In this document: piece by piece, positions 16,419-25,155 of the stretch | How positions within the stretch are numbered: the stretch's first letter is position 1 | Layout: each line of letters opens with the position of its first letter | DNA from: Paraburkholderia lycopersici | Lineage (GTDB): Bacteria > Pseudomonadota > Gammaproteobacteria > Burkholderiales > Burkholderiaceae | Assembly (NCBI RefSeq): GCF_900096975.1 | Contig: NZ_FMYQ01000041.1 | Span: 1 to 52,481 of the forward strand | Length of the DNA: 52,481 nt | Reading direction: 5' to 3' | Program-made: the position numbers and the translations under genes | The notes under the pieces: model-generated | The model's database searches: none | Told to the model about the DNA's origin: nothing | Seen by the model: the letters and a program-made list of their open reading frames with translations, nothing else

Positions 16419-17213
16419 TTACTGCACGGCGCTGCCGAACACGTAATTAGTCATTGCGAGCGCGCGCTGGTAGGTGCCGAGCGACTGCACGGCGAGCGTG
16501 TAGTCGTCGTCGGCTGCGCCGAGCGCCGCGAAAACGGGCAGCAGGTGCTCGTCGGTCGGGTGCATGAACGCCGCATGCGGCGCGCGCTGGCGGTAGTCGA
16601 GCAGCGCGTCGATGTCGCGCGCCGCGAGGCGGTTCTCGAACCAGTCGGTGAACTCGGTCACGCGCGGATCGGCGTCTTCCGGGCGCGCCGAGAAGTCCGC
16701 CTCGCGCAGATTATGCGTGATCTGGCCCGAGCCGATCACCATCACGCCTTCGTCGCGCAACGCGCGCAATGCGCGGCCCAGCGCGAAGTGATGCGCGGGG
16801 TTGGCGCGCGGCTGAATCGAGAGCTGCGCGACGGGCACGTCGGCGTCGGGGAACATCAGCAGCATCGGCACCCATGCGCCGTGGTCGAGCCCGTGCGCTT
16901 CCTCGTCGACGGGCACGCCCTGCTCGCGCAGCAGCGCCGCGGCGCGTTGCGCCATGTCGGGTGCGCCAGGCGCGGGGTACTGGATCTCGTAGAGCGCGCG
17001 CGGAAAGCCGTAGAAGTCGTGGATGGTTTCCGGCTGCGTAGCCGTGCTCACCGCGGGACGCATCGTGCCCCAATGGGCGGAAAGCATCAGCACGGACTGC
17101 GGACGCTGCAGGTGCTGCGAGAGCGCGGTAAAGCCGTCCGAGGGCAGCGACGGATCGATCGGCAGCGTGGGAGCGCCGTGCGAGAGGAACAGCGTGGGCG
17201 TGCGGGTGGTCAT
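16419..17213 (-). CDS. DODA-type extradiol aromatic ring-opening dioxygenase (YgiD-like)
   Basis: ATG 17213 gives a 264-residue protein starting MTTRTPTLFLSHGAPTLPI. It has the family's metal-binding histidines: LSHGAP (His12), SAHWG (about 46), GLDHGAWVP and HPTDEHLLP near the C-terminus. YgiD-type proteins resemble class III extradiol dioxygenases and plant 4,5-DOPA dioxygenase; the E. coli protein opens the DOPA ring with a Zn or Fe site. Physiological substrate here unknown. A longer start at 17264 adds an arginine/proline-rich segment and is not preferred. Monocistronic, convergent with the permease. Confidence 0.9.
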   Translation of the reverse strand: MTTRTPTLFLSHGAPTLPIDPSLPSDGFTALSQHLQRPQSVLMLSAHWGTMRPAVSTATQPETIHDFYGFPRALYEIQYPAPGAPDMAQRAAALLREQGVPVDEEAHGLDHGAWVPMLLMFPDADVPVAQLSIQPRANPAHHFALGRALRALRDEGVMVIGSGQITHNLREADFSARPEDADPRVTEFTDWFENRLAARDIDALLDYRQRAPHAAFMHPTDEHLLPVFAALGAADDDYTLAVQSLGTYQRALAMTNYVFGSAVQ

Positions 17214-17362
17214 GATCGGGGGCTGGCCGCGTCGCGGCGGCCGGAAATATCGCGTTGCGACCAATATAAGAGCCTACCGGTGCGAATTAAACCAGGAGGA
17301 AGGGAATTGATTGTGTCGCCGGTATTGATAATCGGCGGGCCGCACGAGCAACCTTCCGCAGG

Positions 17363-18031
17363 TTATTCGTCGTCCCCGCGCAGGCCGGGCCAGGCCGGCG
17401 AGAGCGCGGGCCCGAGCGCGAACAGGTCGAGCACGCGCGCGACCGTGTGATCGACCATCTCGTCGATCGAGGCGGGCCGGTTGTAGAACGCCGGCAGGGG
17501 CGGGAAGATCACGCCGCCCATTTCCGTCACGGTCGTCATGTTGCGCAGATGCGCGAGGTTGAACGGCGTCTCGCGCACGAGCAGCACGAGGCGGCGGCGC
17601 TCCTTGAGCGTGACGTCGGCGGCGCGCGCGATCAGGTTGTCGGACAGGCCGTGGGCGACGCTCGCGAGCGTCTTCATCGAGCAGGGCGCGACGATCATGC
17701 CGTCGGTCGCGAAGGAACCCGAAGCGATGGTCGCCCCGACGTCGCGCACCGAATGGACGACGTCAGCGCGTGCATGCAGGTCGTTTTTCGTGAGCTGCAG
17801 CTCATGCTGGATGTTGAGCCAGCCCGCCGCCGAAATCAGCAAGTGGGTCTCGACGCCGCCCAGCCTGCGCAGCGTGTCGAGAATCCGCACGCCGTAGATC
17901 GCGCCCGTGGCCCCCGTGATCGCGACGATCAGCCGACGTTGCGCGGGCTGTGCGATAACGGGCGAGGCGGGGGCGGCGAAGTTCACGGAAGCGGGCGGGA
18001 GAGTCGAGGCGGAAGATCGGGAGGCGGGCAT
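17363..18031 (-). CDS. ubiX: UbiX-family flavin prenyltransferase
   Basis: The 222-residue protein has a variable N-terminal extension (about 1-30), then RRLIVAITGATGAIYGVRIL, the Rossmann-like flavin-binding start, and VAPCSMKTLASVAHGLSDNL and LVLLVRETPFNLAHLRNM, the conserved FMN/prenyl-phosphate binding segments. UbiX attaches a dimethylallyl group to FMN to make prenyl-FMN, the cofactor of UbiD decarboxylases used in ubiquinone synthesis and aromatic metabolism. It is the last gene of the leftward hemA-prfA-prmC-grxD series, about 100 bases after grxD. No ubiD is present in the window. Confidence 0.93.
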   Translation of the reverse strand: MPASRSSASTLPPASVNFAAPASPVIAQPAQRRLIVAITGATGAIYGVRILDTLRRLGGVETHLLISAAGWLNIQHELQLTKNDLHARADVVHSVRDVGATIASGSFATDGMIVAPCSMKTLASVAHGLSDNLIARAADVTLKERRRLVLLVRETPFNLAHLRNMTTVTEMGGVIFPPLPAFYNRPASIDEMVDHTVARVLDLFALGPALSPAWPGLRGDDE

Positions 18032-18131
18032 TGCCTCATGCCAGGCGCGGGGCCGGCGTAGCGGGCCGCGCCAGGGACGAGGCAGGGCGCACGACGCAAC
18101 GAGGTGCGCCTGCGCCGCCCCGTGACGGCGA

Positions 18132-18443
18132 TTACGCCGCGGCGAAGAGCTGCTGCAGTTCGCCGTTCTGGTACATCTCCATCATGATGTCCGAACCGCC
18201 GACGAACTCGCCTTTCACGTAGAGCTGCGGGATGGTCGGCCAGTTCGAGAATTCCTTGATGCCCTGGCGGACGGCGTCGTCCTCGAGCACGTTGACGGTC
18301 TTGAACTGATCGACGCCGCAGGCTTTCAGGATCTGCACCGCGCGACCGGAGAAGCCGCACATCGGGAACTGCGCGTTGCCCTTCATGAAGAGGACGACGG
18401 CGTTTTCATCGACGATCTGCTTGATGCGTTGTTGGGTGTCCAT
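18132..18443 (-). CDS. grxD: Monothiol glutaredoxin, Grx4 family
   Basis: At 103 residues this is a single glutaredoxin domain with the monothiol active site CGFS (Cys29), the cis-proline segment NWPTIPQLYV and GGSDIMMEMY near the end, which binds glutathione. Such proteins carry and deliver [2Fe-2S] clusters in the cytoplasm. It lies 111 bases after prmC on the same strand, an arrangement common in betaproteobacteria. Confidence 0.96.
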   Translation of the reverse strand: MDTQQRIKQIVDENAVVLFMKGNAQFPMCGFSGRAVQILKACGVDQFKTVNVLEDDAVRQGIKEFSNWPTIPQLYVKGEFVGGSDIMMEMYQNGELQQLFAAA

Positions 18444-18554
18444 GACTGACCTTGCGATTGGATTAATGCCGAATACGTTGGAACGCAGGATGAAATGATA
18501 GCGGATTTCGCCCGTGCGAGCCGGGCGTGGCCGGGGTCATTCTTAACCGGCCGG

Positions 18555-19397
18555 CTAGGGAATACGGCCGCCGCTGATGCGCTCGATGCCGGCCAGATCG
18601 CGCTCGGAGCGCACATCGGCGAAACCGCGGTCGGCCAGCAGCGCGCGCACGGCCGCCGCCTGGTCGTAGCCGTGTTCCATCCAGAGCACGCCGCCAGGGG
18701 CGAGCCGCGCCGGCGCGCCCGCGATAATCGTCCGCAGGGCGGTGAGGCCGTCGGCTTCGTCGGTCAGCGCGCCGCGCGGTTCGAAGCGCAGATCGCCTTG
18801 CTCGAGATGCGGATCGCCGCTCGCGATATACGGCGGATTGCTCACGATCGCCTCGAAATGCAGCCCCGGATCGAGCGGGTCGTACCAACTGCCCGCCACG
18901 AACGCGGGCGGCCCGCCGGGGCGCTGCGGGTCGAGCAGCTTTGCGGCATTGCGCGCGGCCACGTCGAGCGCGGCAGCGGAGCGGTCCACGGCGCAGACGC
19001 GCGCGTCTGGCCGCGCCGAGGCGATCGCCACGGCGATCGCGCCGCTGCCGGTGCCAAGGTCGAGCACGCGCGGCTGCGCGATGCCTTCGAGCGCGCAGAG
19101 CGTGGTTTCCACGAGCAGTTCGGTTTCGGGGCGCGGGATCAGCACGTCGGGCGTGACGTCGAAGTCGAGGCCGTAGAACTCGCGCGCGCCCACGAGTTGC
19201 GCGATCGGCTCGCCCTGCGCGCGGCGCGCTTCGAGTGCGCGGAAGGTTTTCGCGCGCGCCGCGTCGAGCACCTCGTCGCCGCGCGTGATGAGCTCGGTGC
19301 GGCGCCAGCCGAGCACCTGCATGAGCAGGATGCGCGCTTCGAGCGCGGGCAGCGGCGAAGCGCGCAGCAACGCCTCGGCGGTAACGGCCTCGCTCAT
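18555..19397 (-). CDS. prmC: Release-factor glutamine N5-methyltransferase
   Basis: ATG 19397 is preceded by CGGAG at a suitable distance and gives 280 residues; an earlier ATG at 19421 overlaps the prfA end. IPRPETE (87-93), VLDLGTGSGAIAVA (motif I, 111-124) and NPPY (187-190) are the PrmC/HemK signatures. It methylates the Gln of the GGQ loop in release factors RF1 and RF2. It directly follows prfA, its substrate gene, with a 13-base gap, so the enzyme and target are made together. Confidence 0.97.
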   Translation of the reverse strand: MSEAVTAEALLRASPLPALEARILLMQVLGWRRTELITRGDEVLDAARAKTFRALEARRAQGEPIAQLVGAREFYGLDFDVTPDVLIPRPETELLVETTLCALEGIAQPRVLDLGTGSGAIAVAIASARPDARVCAVDRSAAALDVAARNAAKLLDPQRPGGPPAFVAGSWYDPLDPGLHFEAIVSNPPYIASGDPHLEQGDLRFEPRGALTDEADGLTALRTIIAGAPARLAPGGVLWMEHGYDQAAAVRALLADRGFADVRSERDLAGIERISGGRIP

Positions 19398-19410
19398 GTC
19401 GGCTCCGTGC

Positions 19411-20493
19411 TCAATCCGCATCGCCGAGCGAGGCGAGTTGCTCGGCCTGATGCTCGGAGACGAGCGCGCCGATCAGTTCGTCGAGGTCGCCGTCCATGAT
19501 CGCCTCGAGGCGATAGAGCGTGAGATTGATGCGGTGATCGGTGAGCCGCCCCTGCGGGAAGTTGTAGGTGCGGATGCGCTCCGAGCGGTCGCCGGAGCCC
19601 ACGAGGCTCTTGCGCGTGGCCGCTTCCTTCGCGTGCTGCTCCTGGTACTGCTTGTCCTTGATGCGCGCGGCGAGCACCTTGAGCGCGCGGTCCTTGTTCT
19701 TGTGCTGCGAGCGGTCGTCCTGGCACTCCACGACGATGCCGGTCGGAATGTGCGTGACGCGCACGGCGGAATCGGTCTTGTTGATGTGCTGGCCGCCCGC
19801 GCCCGAGGCGCGGAACGTGTCGATGCGCAGGTCGGCGGGATTGATCTCGACTTCGCCGATTTCGTCGGCTTCCGGCATCACGGCGACGGTGCAGGCCGAG
19901 GTGTGGATGCGGCCCTGCGTTTCGGTGGCGGGCACGCGCTGCACGCGATGGCCGCCCGACTCGAACTTGAGCTTCGAATAGGCGGCCTCGCCCGCGATGC
20001 GCACGATCACTTCCTTGTAGCCGCCGAGGTCCGACTCGCTCGCCGACATCATCTCGGTCTGCCACCGGTTGCGCTCGGCGTAGCGCAGGTACATGCGCAG
20101 CAGGTCGCCCGCGAACAGCGCCGATTCGTCGCCGCCCGTGCCCGCGCGGATTTCGAGAAACACGTTGCGCTCGTCGTTGGGGTCCCTCGGCAGCAGCATC
20201 ATCTGCAATTCGTGCTGGAGCTGCACCATGCGCTCACGAGCGGCCTTCACCTCTTCTTCGGCGAAGTCGCGCATGGAGGCGTCGGAGAGCAGGTCTTTTG
20301 CCGCGGCCTCGTCATCCCTGGCCTGGCGCCACTGTGCGTAATGCTCGACCACCGGCCCCAGTTCGGCATGCTCGCGCGTGAGCTTGCGGTACTGGTCGCG
20401 GTTCGAGGTCACGTCGGGACGGCTCAACAGGTCATTGAGCTCGGCCAGGCGCGTAGTCAACTGGTCGAGCTTCGATTGCATGCTCGTTTTCAT
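19411..20493 (-). CDS. prfA: Peptide chain release factor 1
   Basis: The 360-residue protein contains the peptidyl-tRNA hydrolysis motif GGQ (233-235) and the stop-codon-reading tripeptide region around PAT (188-190), characteristic of RF1, which recognises UAA and UAG. Length matches the family. It lies between hemA (105-base gap) and prmC on the same strand, the classic hemA-prfA-prmC order. Confidence 0.98.
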   Translation of the reverse strand: MKTSMQSKLDQLTTRLAELNDLLSRPDVTSNRDQYRKLTREHAELGPVVEHYAQWRQARDDEAAAKDLLSDASMRDFAEEEVKAARERMVQLQHELQMMLLPRDPNDERNVFLEIRAGTGGDESALFAGDLLRMYLRYAERNRWQTEMMSASESDLGGYKEVIVRIAGEAAYSKLKFESGGHRVQRVPATETQGRIHTSACTVAVMPEADEIGEVEINPADLRIDTFRASGAGGQHINKTDSAVRVTHIPTGIVVECQDDRSQHKNKDRALKVLAARIKDKQYQEQHAKEAATRKSLVGSGDRSERIRTYNFPQGRLTDHRINLTLYRLEAIMDGDLDELIGALVSEHQAEQLASLGDAD

Positions 20494-20598
20494 CGGGCGG
20501 TGCGGAGCGAACTCCGGAAAGAACTGCGAGAGAGAGGAGGCGGGCAGGACGCCCGGTCGTGCGGGGCGCGCATGGCGCGCGCCTGGGCCCGAACGTCG

Positions 20599-21963
20599 CT
20601 AACGGTCCGAAGAGCCGGACGAGTCGGCCGAGCCGGGCGCGGCTTCGGCGCCGGCGGCCGCGGGCTGCGCGGCGTCGCTGGCTTTGGCCGGCTGGCCATG
20701 CCGGTAGAAGCCGCCCATCAGCTCGATGAGCGAGTCGCGCTGATCGCCGCGCGATGTGTTGAGCGCGTGCGTAGGACCATGGATCAGCTTGTTGGTGAGC
20801 GACTGCGAAAGCGCTTCGAGCACGGCCGACGGGTCGTCTCCGCGCGCGAGCATTTTGCGGGCGCGCTCGAGTTCGGCGCGGCGCAGCGTGTCGGCCTGGG
20901 TGTGCATGTGGCGGATGACCGGCACGATGCTGCGCGAGTCGAGCCACTGCATGAAGTTCTCGACGCGCGATTCGATGATCGTCTCGGCCTGCGCCACGGC
21001 CGCCTGGCGCGAGGCGTTGCCTTCGCGCACGATCGTGCCGAGGTCGTCGACGGTATAGAGGAACACGTCCTCGAGCTGGCCGACTTCGGGTTCGATATCG
21101 CGCGGCACGGCGAGGTCGACCATGAAAATGGGGCGGTGACGACGCGCCTTCACCGCGCGTTCGACGGCGCCGAGCCCGATGATGGGCAGCGTGGACGCCG
21201 TGCACGAGACGATGATGTCGAACTCGTGCATGCGGGCGGGCAAATCGGAAAGCGGAATGGAGCGGCCGCCGAAACGCTCCGCCACGTAGCGCCCGCGCTC
21301 GGCGGTGCGGTTCGCCACGATGAGCTCGCGCGGTTGCTGCGCGGCGAAGTGCGCGGCGCACAGCTCGATCATCTCGCCCGCGCCGATGAACAGAACACGC
21401 TGATTGGCGATCTTGTCGAAAATGCGTTGCGCGAGGCGCACGGCGGCGGCGGCCATGGAAACCGACTGCGCGCCGATCTCGGTTGTGCCGCGCACTTCCT
21501 TCGCCACGGCGAAGGTGCGCTGGAACAACTGGTTCAGGTACGTGCCGAGCGCGCCCGCTTCGGTCGCGGTGCGCACCGCGGTCTTCATCTGGCCGAGGAT
21601 CTGCGTCTCGCCCAGCACCATCGAATCGAGCCCCGAAGCCACCCGGAACGCATGACGCACCGCTTCGGACTGCGGCAGCGTGTAGACGTGCGGCGCAAGC
21701 TCCTCTTCGCGGATGCCGTGATACTGCGAAAGCCAGCCCACGGCGGCGTCGCGCGAACTCTGCGCGTCGGTTACGCAGTAGAGTTCGGTGCGGTTGCAGG
21801 TAGAGAGAATGGCGGCTTCCGGCGCGTTCAGCGAGCGCTTGCCGGACCACGCTTCCTTGAACAGGGCGAGGGCGGGCTTGATCTGTTCGAGCGGAAACGC
21901 CACGCGTTCGCGCAAGGCGACGGGCGCGGTGTGGTGATTGATTCCGATCGTTAGAAGCTGCAT
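20599..21963 (-). CDS. hemA: Glutamyl-tRNA reductase
   Basis: The 454-residue enzyme begins MQLLTIGINHHTAPVALRER and contains the catalytic cysteine in STCNRTE (Cys56), the NADPH-binding VLFIGAGEMIE (about 190) and a C-terminal dimerisation helix. It converts glutamyl-tRNA to glutamate-1-semialdehyde, the first committed step of tetrapyrrole synthesis. The final 40 or so residues are low-complexity Ala/Ser/Asp. It is 27 bases downstream of an unusual response regulator and may be co-transcribed with it. Confidence 0.97.
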   Translation of the reverse strand: MQLLTIGINHHTAPVALRERVAFPLEQIKPALALFKEAWSGKRSLNAPEAAILSTCNRTELYCVTDAQSSRDAAVGWLSQYHGIREEELAPHVYTLPQSEAVRHAFRVASGLDSMVLGETQILGQMKTAVRTATEAGALGTYLNQLFQRTFAVAKEVRGTTEIGAQSVSMAAAAVRLAQRIFDKIANQRVLFIGAGEMIELCAAHFAAQQPRELIVANRTAERGRYVAERFGGRSIPLSDLPARMHEFDIIVSCTASTLPIIGLGAVERAVKARRHRPIFMVDLAVPRDIEPEVGQLEDVFLYTVDDLGTIVREGNASRQAAVAQAETIIESRVENFMQWLDSRSIVPVIRHMHTQADTLRRAELERARKMLARGDDPSAVLEALSQSLTNKLIHGPTHALNTSRGDQRDSLIELMGGFYRHGQPAKASDAAQPAAAGAEAAPGSADSSGSSDR

Positions 21964-21990
21964 ACCGTGGGGGCGAGATTTAGGCGGATA

Positions 21991-22737
21991 TTATAACTTT
22001 TCCTCGCTTCCGACGTTCTTGTCGTCAGAGTCCGACACTGCGGTGGGGGATAAAGGAAGCCTTTCGAGCTGGTAGCCGAAACCGTACAAAGTCGTCAAAC
22101 GCCAGCCGTACTCGGGTCCGAGCTGCAATTTGCTGCGCAGCCGGGAGGCGTGAGTATCGAGCGTACGCGACCGAACGTCGCGGTTCAGATTCCAGACCGT
22201 TTCGAGGATGCGCGCCCTCGAAACGGGGCGCGATGCGTTCGTAAAGAGCAGCAGCGCGAAGCGATATTCCTTCGGCGTGAGTACGACGGTCCGGCCCCGA
22301 AACGACACTTCGTAGCGCCCCGAATCGAAGAGGTAGTCGCCAAAGCCGTGGCGCGCGCGATTACGCGGCCGGCGCACGCCGGCGCGGCGCAGGAGGGCGT
22401 CGATGCGCGCGAGCATTTCGGGGCCGCGCACGGGCTTGGCGATGCAGTCGTCTGCGCCGGCTTGCAGGCTCGCGACGATCTCGCTTTCGTGCGGAGCGAG
22501 TATCAGCGCGATGGCGGGCAGGCCCGGCAGCAGCTTGCGTGCTTGGGGAATGAGTTCGTCGGCGCCGGTATCGCCGCACCACCACGCCGCGACGAGGAGG
22601 TCGAAGGTTTCTTCTTCGAGCGTCTGGAAGAACTGCGCGCCGAGCGGAAAGTGCTGGCATGCGTGCCCGCCCGCAATGAGCAGGCGGACGACGGCTTCAG
22701 CCTGACGGGCATCCGGTTCGACAAGGGCGATTCGCAT
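21991..22737 (-). CDS. OmpR-type response regulator with a degenerate receiver
   Basis: The 248-residue protein has an N-terminal receiver-like domain (1-115) and a winged-helix DNA-binding domain (about 130-228; LTPKEYRFALLLF, SRTLDTHASRLRSKL, GFGYQLE). The phosphoacceptor Asp, expected after FDLLV in FDLLVAAWWCGD, is Ala51. The acidic pocket is reduced to Glu7/Asp9 and the conserved Lys is retained in CIAKPV. It probably works without phosphorylation, like other pseudo-receiver regulators. No histidine kinase gene is adjacent. It is the first gene of the leftward hemA-prfA-prmC-grxD-ubiX run. Its C-terminal tail is Ser/Asp-rich. Confidence 0.88.
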   Translation of the reverse strand: MRIALVEPDARQAEAVVRLLIAGGHACQHFPLGAQFFQTLEEETFDLLVAAWWCGDTGADELIPQARKLLPGLPAIALILAPHESEIVASLQAGADDCIAKPVRGPEMLARIDALLRRAGVRRPRNRARHGFGDYLFDSGRYEVSFRGRTVVLTPKEYRFALLLFTNASRPVSRARILETVWNLNRDVRSRTLDTHASRLRSKLQLGPEYGWRLTTLYGFGYQLERLPLSPTAVSDSDDKNVGSEEKL

Positions 22738-22933
22738 ACGAGGGAGTGCGGCTGCGGCGGGTGCCAGCGCGCTTGCCTTGCGCCATCCCGCCCCCTACAC
22801 TCAACCGCTACGCGGGAAGCGCCGAGCCGACCGTTTTCCAGTTAAAAAGAGACATAGCCAAGAGAGAAATGCTAGCCCTCGCACTTCGGCGGCCCTATCA
22901 GACTTGTCCGAAAATCTATGGGACGAGTCTTTA

Positions 22934-23191
22934 ATGGGCTGGCCCGGTATCGTTGTTCTCGGACTGGTGGTGGGCTGTGCGGGATGGTGGCTCCATCCCT
23001 TGCGCGGTGCCGCCCGTCACGGACTCGCGCTGGCGGTCGCGGCCGGCGTGCTCGGCGCGGCGCTCGCTAACGAAGCCGGCAGTGCGACCGGCCTTTTCTA
23101 CGATGGCGAGTTGCTTCAATGGCCGCTTTGCGCGGCGCTCGCGCTCATTTTCGCAGGCCTGAGCGTCGCGCTGCGCGCGCGGCGGCCCTAG
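22934..23191 (+). CDS. Small membrane protein, unknown function
   Basis: The 85-residue product starts MGWPGIVVLGLVVGCAGWWL and has about three hydrophobic segments (about 3-21, 28-45 and 62-80) with an Arg-rich C-terminal end. The first part is reminiscent of transglycosylase-associated (YeaQ-type) membrane proteins, but the match is weak. No clear ribosome-binding site precedes the ATG, so the start is uncertain. It is divergent from the regulator and precedes the aminopeptidase gene by about 109 bases. Confidence 0.5.
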   Translation: MGWPGIVVLGLVVGCAGWWLHPLRGAARHGLALAVAAGVLGAALANEAGSATGLFYDGELLQWPLCAALALIFAGLSVALRARRP

Positions 23192-23299
23192 CCGCGCCGC
23201 CGGCCCTTGCTGAGCGCCTTATCTGGCCGATTCGTGGCCGAAACGTGGCCGCACCATCGTATTCAGCTATCCCGCTTCGAATTCTTCGCAGGTGAAAAC

Positions 23300-25114
23300 A
23301 TGAACGCCCGACTCCCCGAAACTTCCTCGATTCCCGAGCGCATTGCCGCGTTGCGCGCTGCGATGACGCGCGCCGGCGTGGATGCCGCCCTCGTACCCTC
23401 CGCCGATCCGCATCTCTCCGAATATCTGCCGCGTCGCTGGCAGGGGCGCGAATGGCTCTCGGGCTTCACCGGCTCCGTGGGCACGCTCGTCGTGACGAAG
23501 GATTTCGCGGGCGTCTGGGTGGACAGCCGCTACTGGGTGCAAGCCGAGCAGCAACTCGCCGGGACCGGCATCCAGCTCATGAAAATGACGGGCGGCCAGC
23601 AAAGCGCGCCGCACATCGACTGGCTTGCGCAGAACGTGAGCGCGGGCGGCGCCGTGGCCGTGGACGGCGCGGTGCTCGGCGTGGCCTCGGCGCGCGCGCT
23701 CGCGGACGCGCTCAAGGCGCGCGAGATCGCGCTGCGCACCGACCTCGATCTGCTCGACGACGTCTGGCAGGGCCGGCCGTCGCTGCCGCTCGATCCCGTC
23801 TACGAGCACGTCGCGCCGCACGCCGACACGAGCCGCGCCGGCAAGCTCGAGCAGGTGCGCCGCGCGATGGCGGAGAAGGGCGCGCAGTGGCACTTCATCT
23901 CGACGCTCGACGACCTCGCGTGGCTCTTCAATCTGCGCGGTGCGGACGTCAACTACAACCCCGTGTTCGTCGCGCACGCGCTGATCGGGCCGGACGAGGC
24001 AACGCTCTTCGTCGCCGACGGCAAGGTGAGCGAGACGCTCGCGCAGGTGCTCGCGAAAGACAACGTGCGCGTCGCACCGTATGCCGGCGCGGCCGCCGCG
24101 CTCGCGGCGCTGCCCGCGAAGGCGGCGCTGCTCGTCGATCCGCGCCGCGTGACCTATGGCTTGCTGCAGGCGGTGTCGCCGGCGGTGAAGCTCGTGGAGT
24201 CGGTCAATCCGAGCACGTTCCTCAAGTCGCGCAAGACCGCCGCCGAGGCCGGCCACGTGCGCGCGACCATGGAGCAGGACGGCGCGGCGCTCGCCGAATT
24301 CTTCGCCTGGTTCGAGGCGGCGCTCGGCCGCGAGACCATCACCGAGCTGACCATCGACGAAAAGCTCTCTGCCGCGCGCGCGCGCCGTGCGGGTTTCAAG
24401 TCGCTCTCGTTCGCGACCATCGCGGGCTTCAACGCGAACGGCGCCATGCCGCACTACCGCGCCACGCCCGAGTCGCACAGCGTGATCGAAGGCGACGGCC
24501 TGCTGCTCATCGACTCGGGCGGCCAATACCTCGACGGCACCACCGACATCACGCGCGTCGTGCCGGTAGGCACGCCGGGCGCGGAACAAAAGCGCGACTT
24601 CACGCTCGTGCTCAAGGGCATGATGGCGCTCTCGCGCGCGCAGTTCCCGCGCGGCATCCGTTCGCCGATGCTCGACGCCATCGCGCGCGCGCCGATCTGG
24701 GCGGCGGGCGCCGACTACGGCCACGGCACGGGCCACGGCGTGGGCTACTTCCTGAACGTGCACGAAGGGCCGCAGGTCATCTCGCACTACGCGCCGGCCG
24801 AGCCGTGGACGGTGATGGAAGCGGGCATGATCACCTCGATCGAACCGGGCATTTACCGGCCGGGCAAGTGGGGCGTGCGGATCGAGAATCTCGTGCTGAA
24901 CCAGCGCGCCGAAACGACCGAATTCGGCGAGTTCCTTCGCTTCGAGACGCTCACGCTCTGCCCGATCGACACGCGTTGCATCGATCTCGCGCTCCTGCGC
25001 GAGGACGAGCGCGCATGGCTCAATGCCTACCATCAGACCGTGCGCGTGCGCATTGCGCCGCACGTGAGCGGCGAGGCGCTTGCGTGGCTCGAAAAGCGCA
25101 CGCAGCCGATCTGA
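23300..25114 (+). CDS. Xaa-Pro aminopeptidase (aminopeptidase P, M24B family)
   Basis: The 604-residue start at 23300 follows a GCAGGTG site; earlier in-frame sequence looks non-coding. It has two creatinase-type N-terminal domains and a pita-bread catalytic domain with metal ligands in LLIDSGGQYLDGTTDITR (about 403-420), GHGTGHGVGYFLNVHEGP (about 475-492) and the late SIEPGIYRPGKWGVRIEN (about 514-531). It removes N-terminal residues preceding proline using two metal ions. The 600-residue size fits the large cytosolic form rather than the 440-residue PepP. The HAD gene follows 41 bases later and is probably co-transcribed. Confidence 0.93.
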   Translation: MNARLPETSSIPERIAALRAAMTRAGVDAALVPSADPHLSEYLPRRWQGREWLSGFTGSVGTLVVTKDFAGVWVDSRYWVQAEQQLAGTGIQLMKMTGGQQSAPHIDWLAQNVSAGGAVAVDGAVLGVASARALADALKAREIALRTDLDLLDDVWQGRPSLPLDPVYEHVAPHADTSRAGKLEQVRRAMAEKGAQWHFISTLDDLAWLFNLRGADVNYNPVFVAHALIGPDEATLFVADGKVSETLAQVLAKDNVRVAPYAGAAAALAALPAKAALLVDPRRVTYGLLQAVSPAVKLVESVNPSTFLKSRKTAAEAGHVRATMEQDGAALAEFFAWFEAALGRETITELTIDEKLSAARARRAGFKSLSFATIAGFNANGAMPHYRATPESHSVIEGDGLLLIDSGGQYLDGTTDITRVVPVGTPGAEQKRDFTLVLKGMMALSRAQFPRGIRSPMLDAIARAPIWAAGADYGHGTGHGVGYFLNVHEGPQVISHYAPAEPWTVMEAGMITSIEPGIYRPGKWGVRIENLVLNQRAETTEFGEFLRFETLTLCPIDTRCIDLALLREDERAWLNAYHQTVRVRIAPHVSGEALAWLEKRTQPI

Positions 25115-25155
25115 TTTCCTTCGGCATTCCCATTGCATTCAAGCGGAGCAAGCGC

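Noticed and set aside
19285..21954. Long plus-strand open frame (889 residues) across prfA and hemA
   Set aside because: It is the antisense of well-supported prmC, prfA and hemA genes; high GC makes long antisense frames common.
23267..25138. Long minus-strand frame (623 residues) opposite the aminopeptidase
   Set aside because: Arginine-rich shadow of the M24 peptidase gene, with no recognisable domain.
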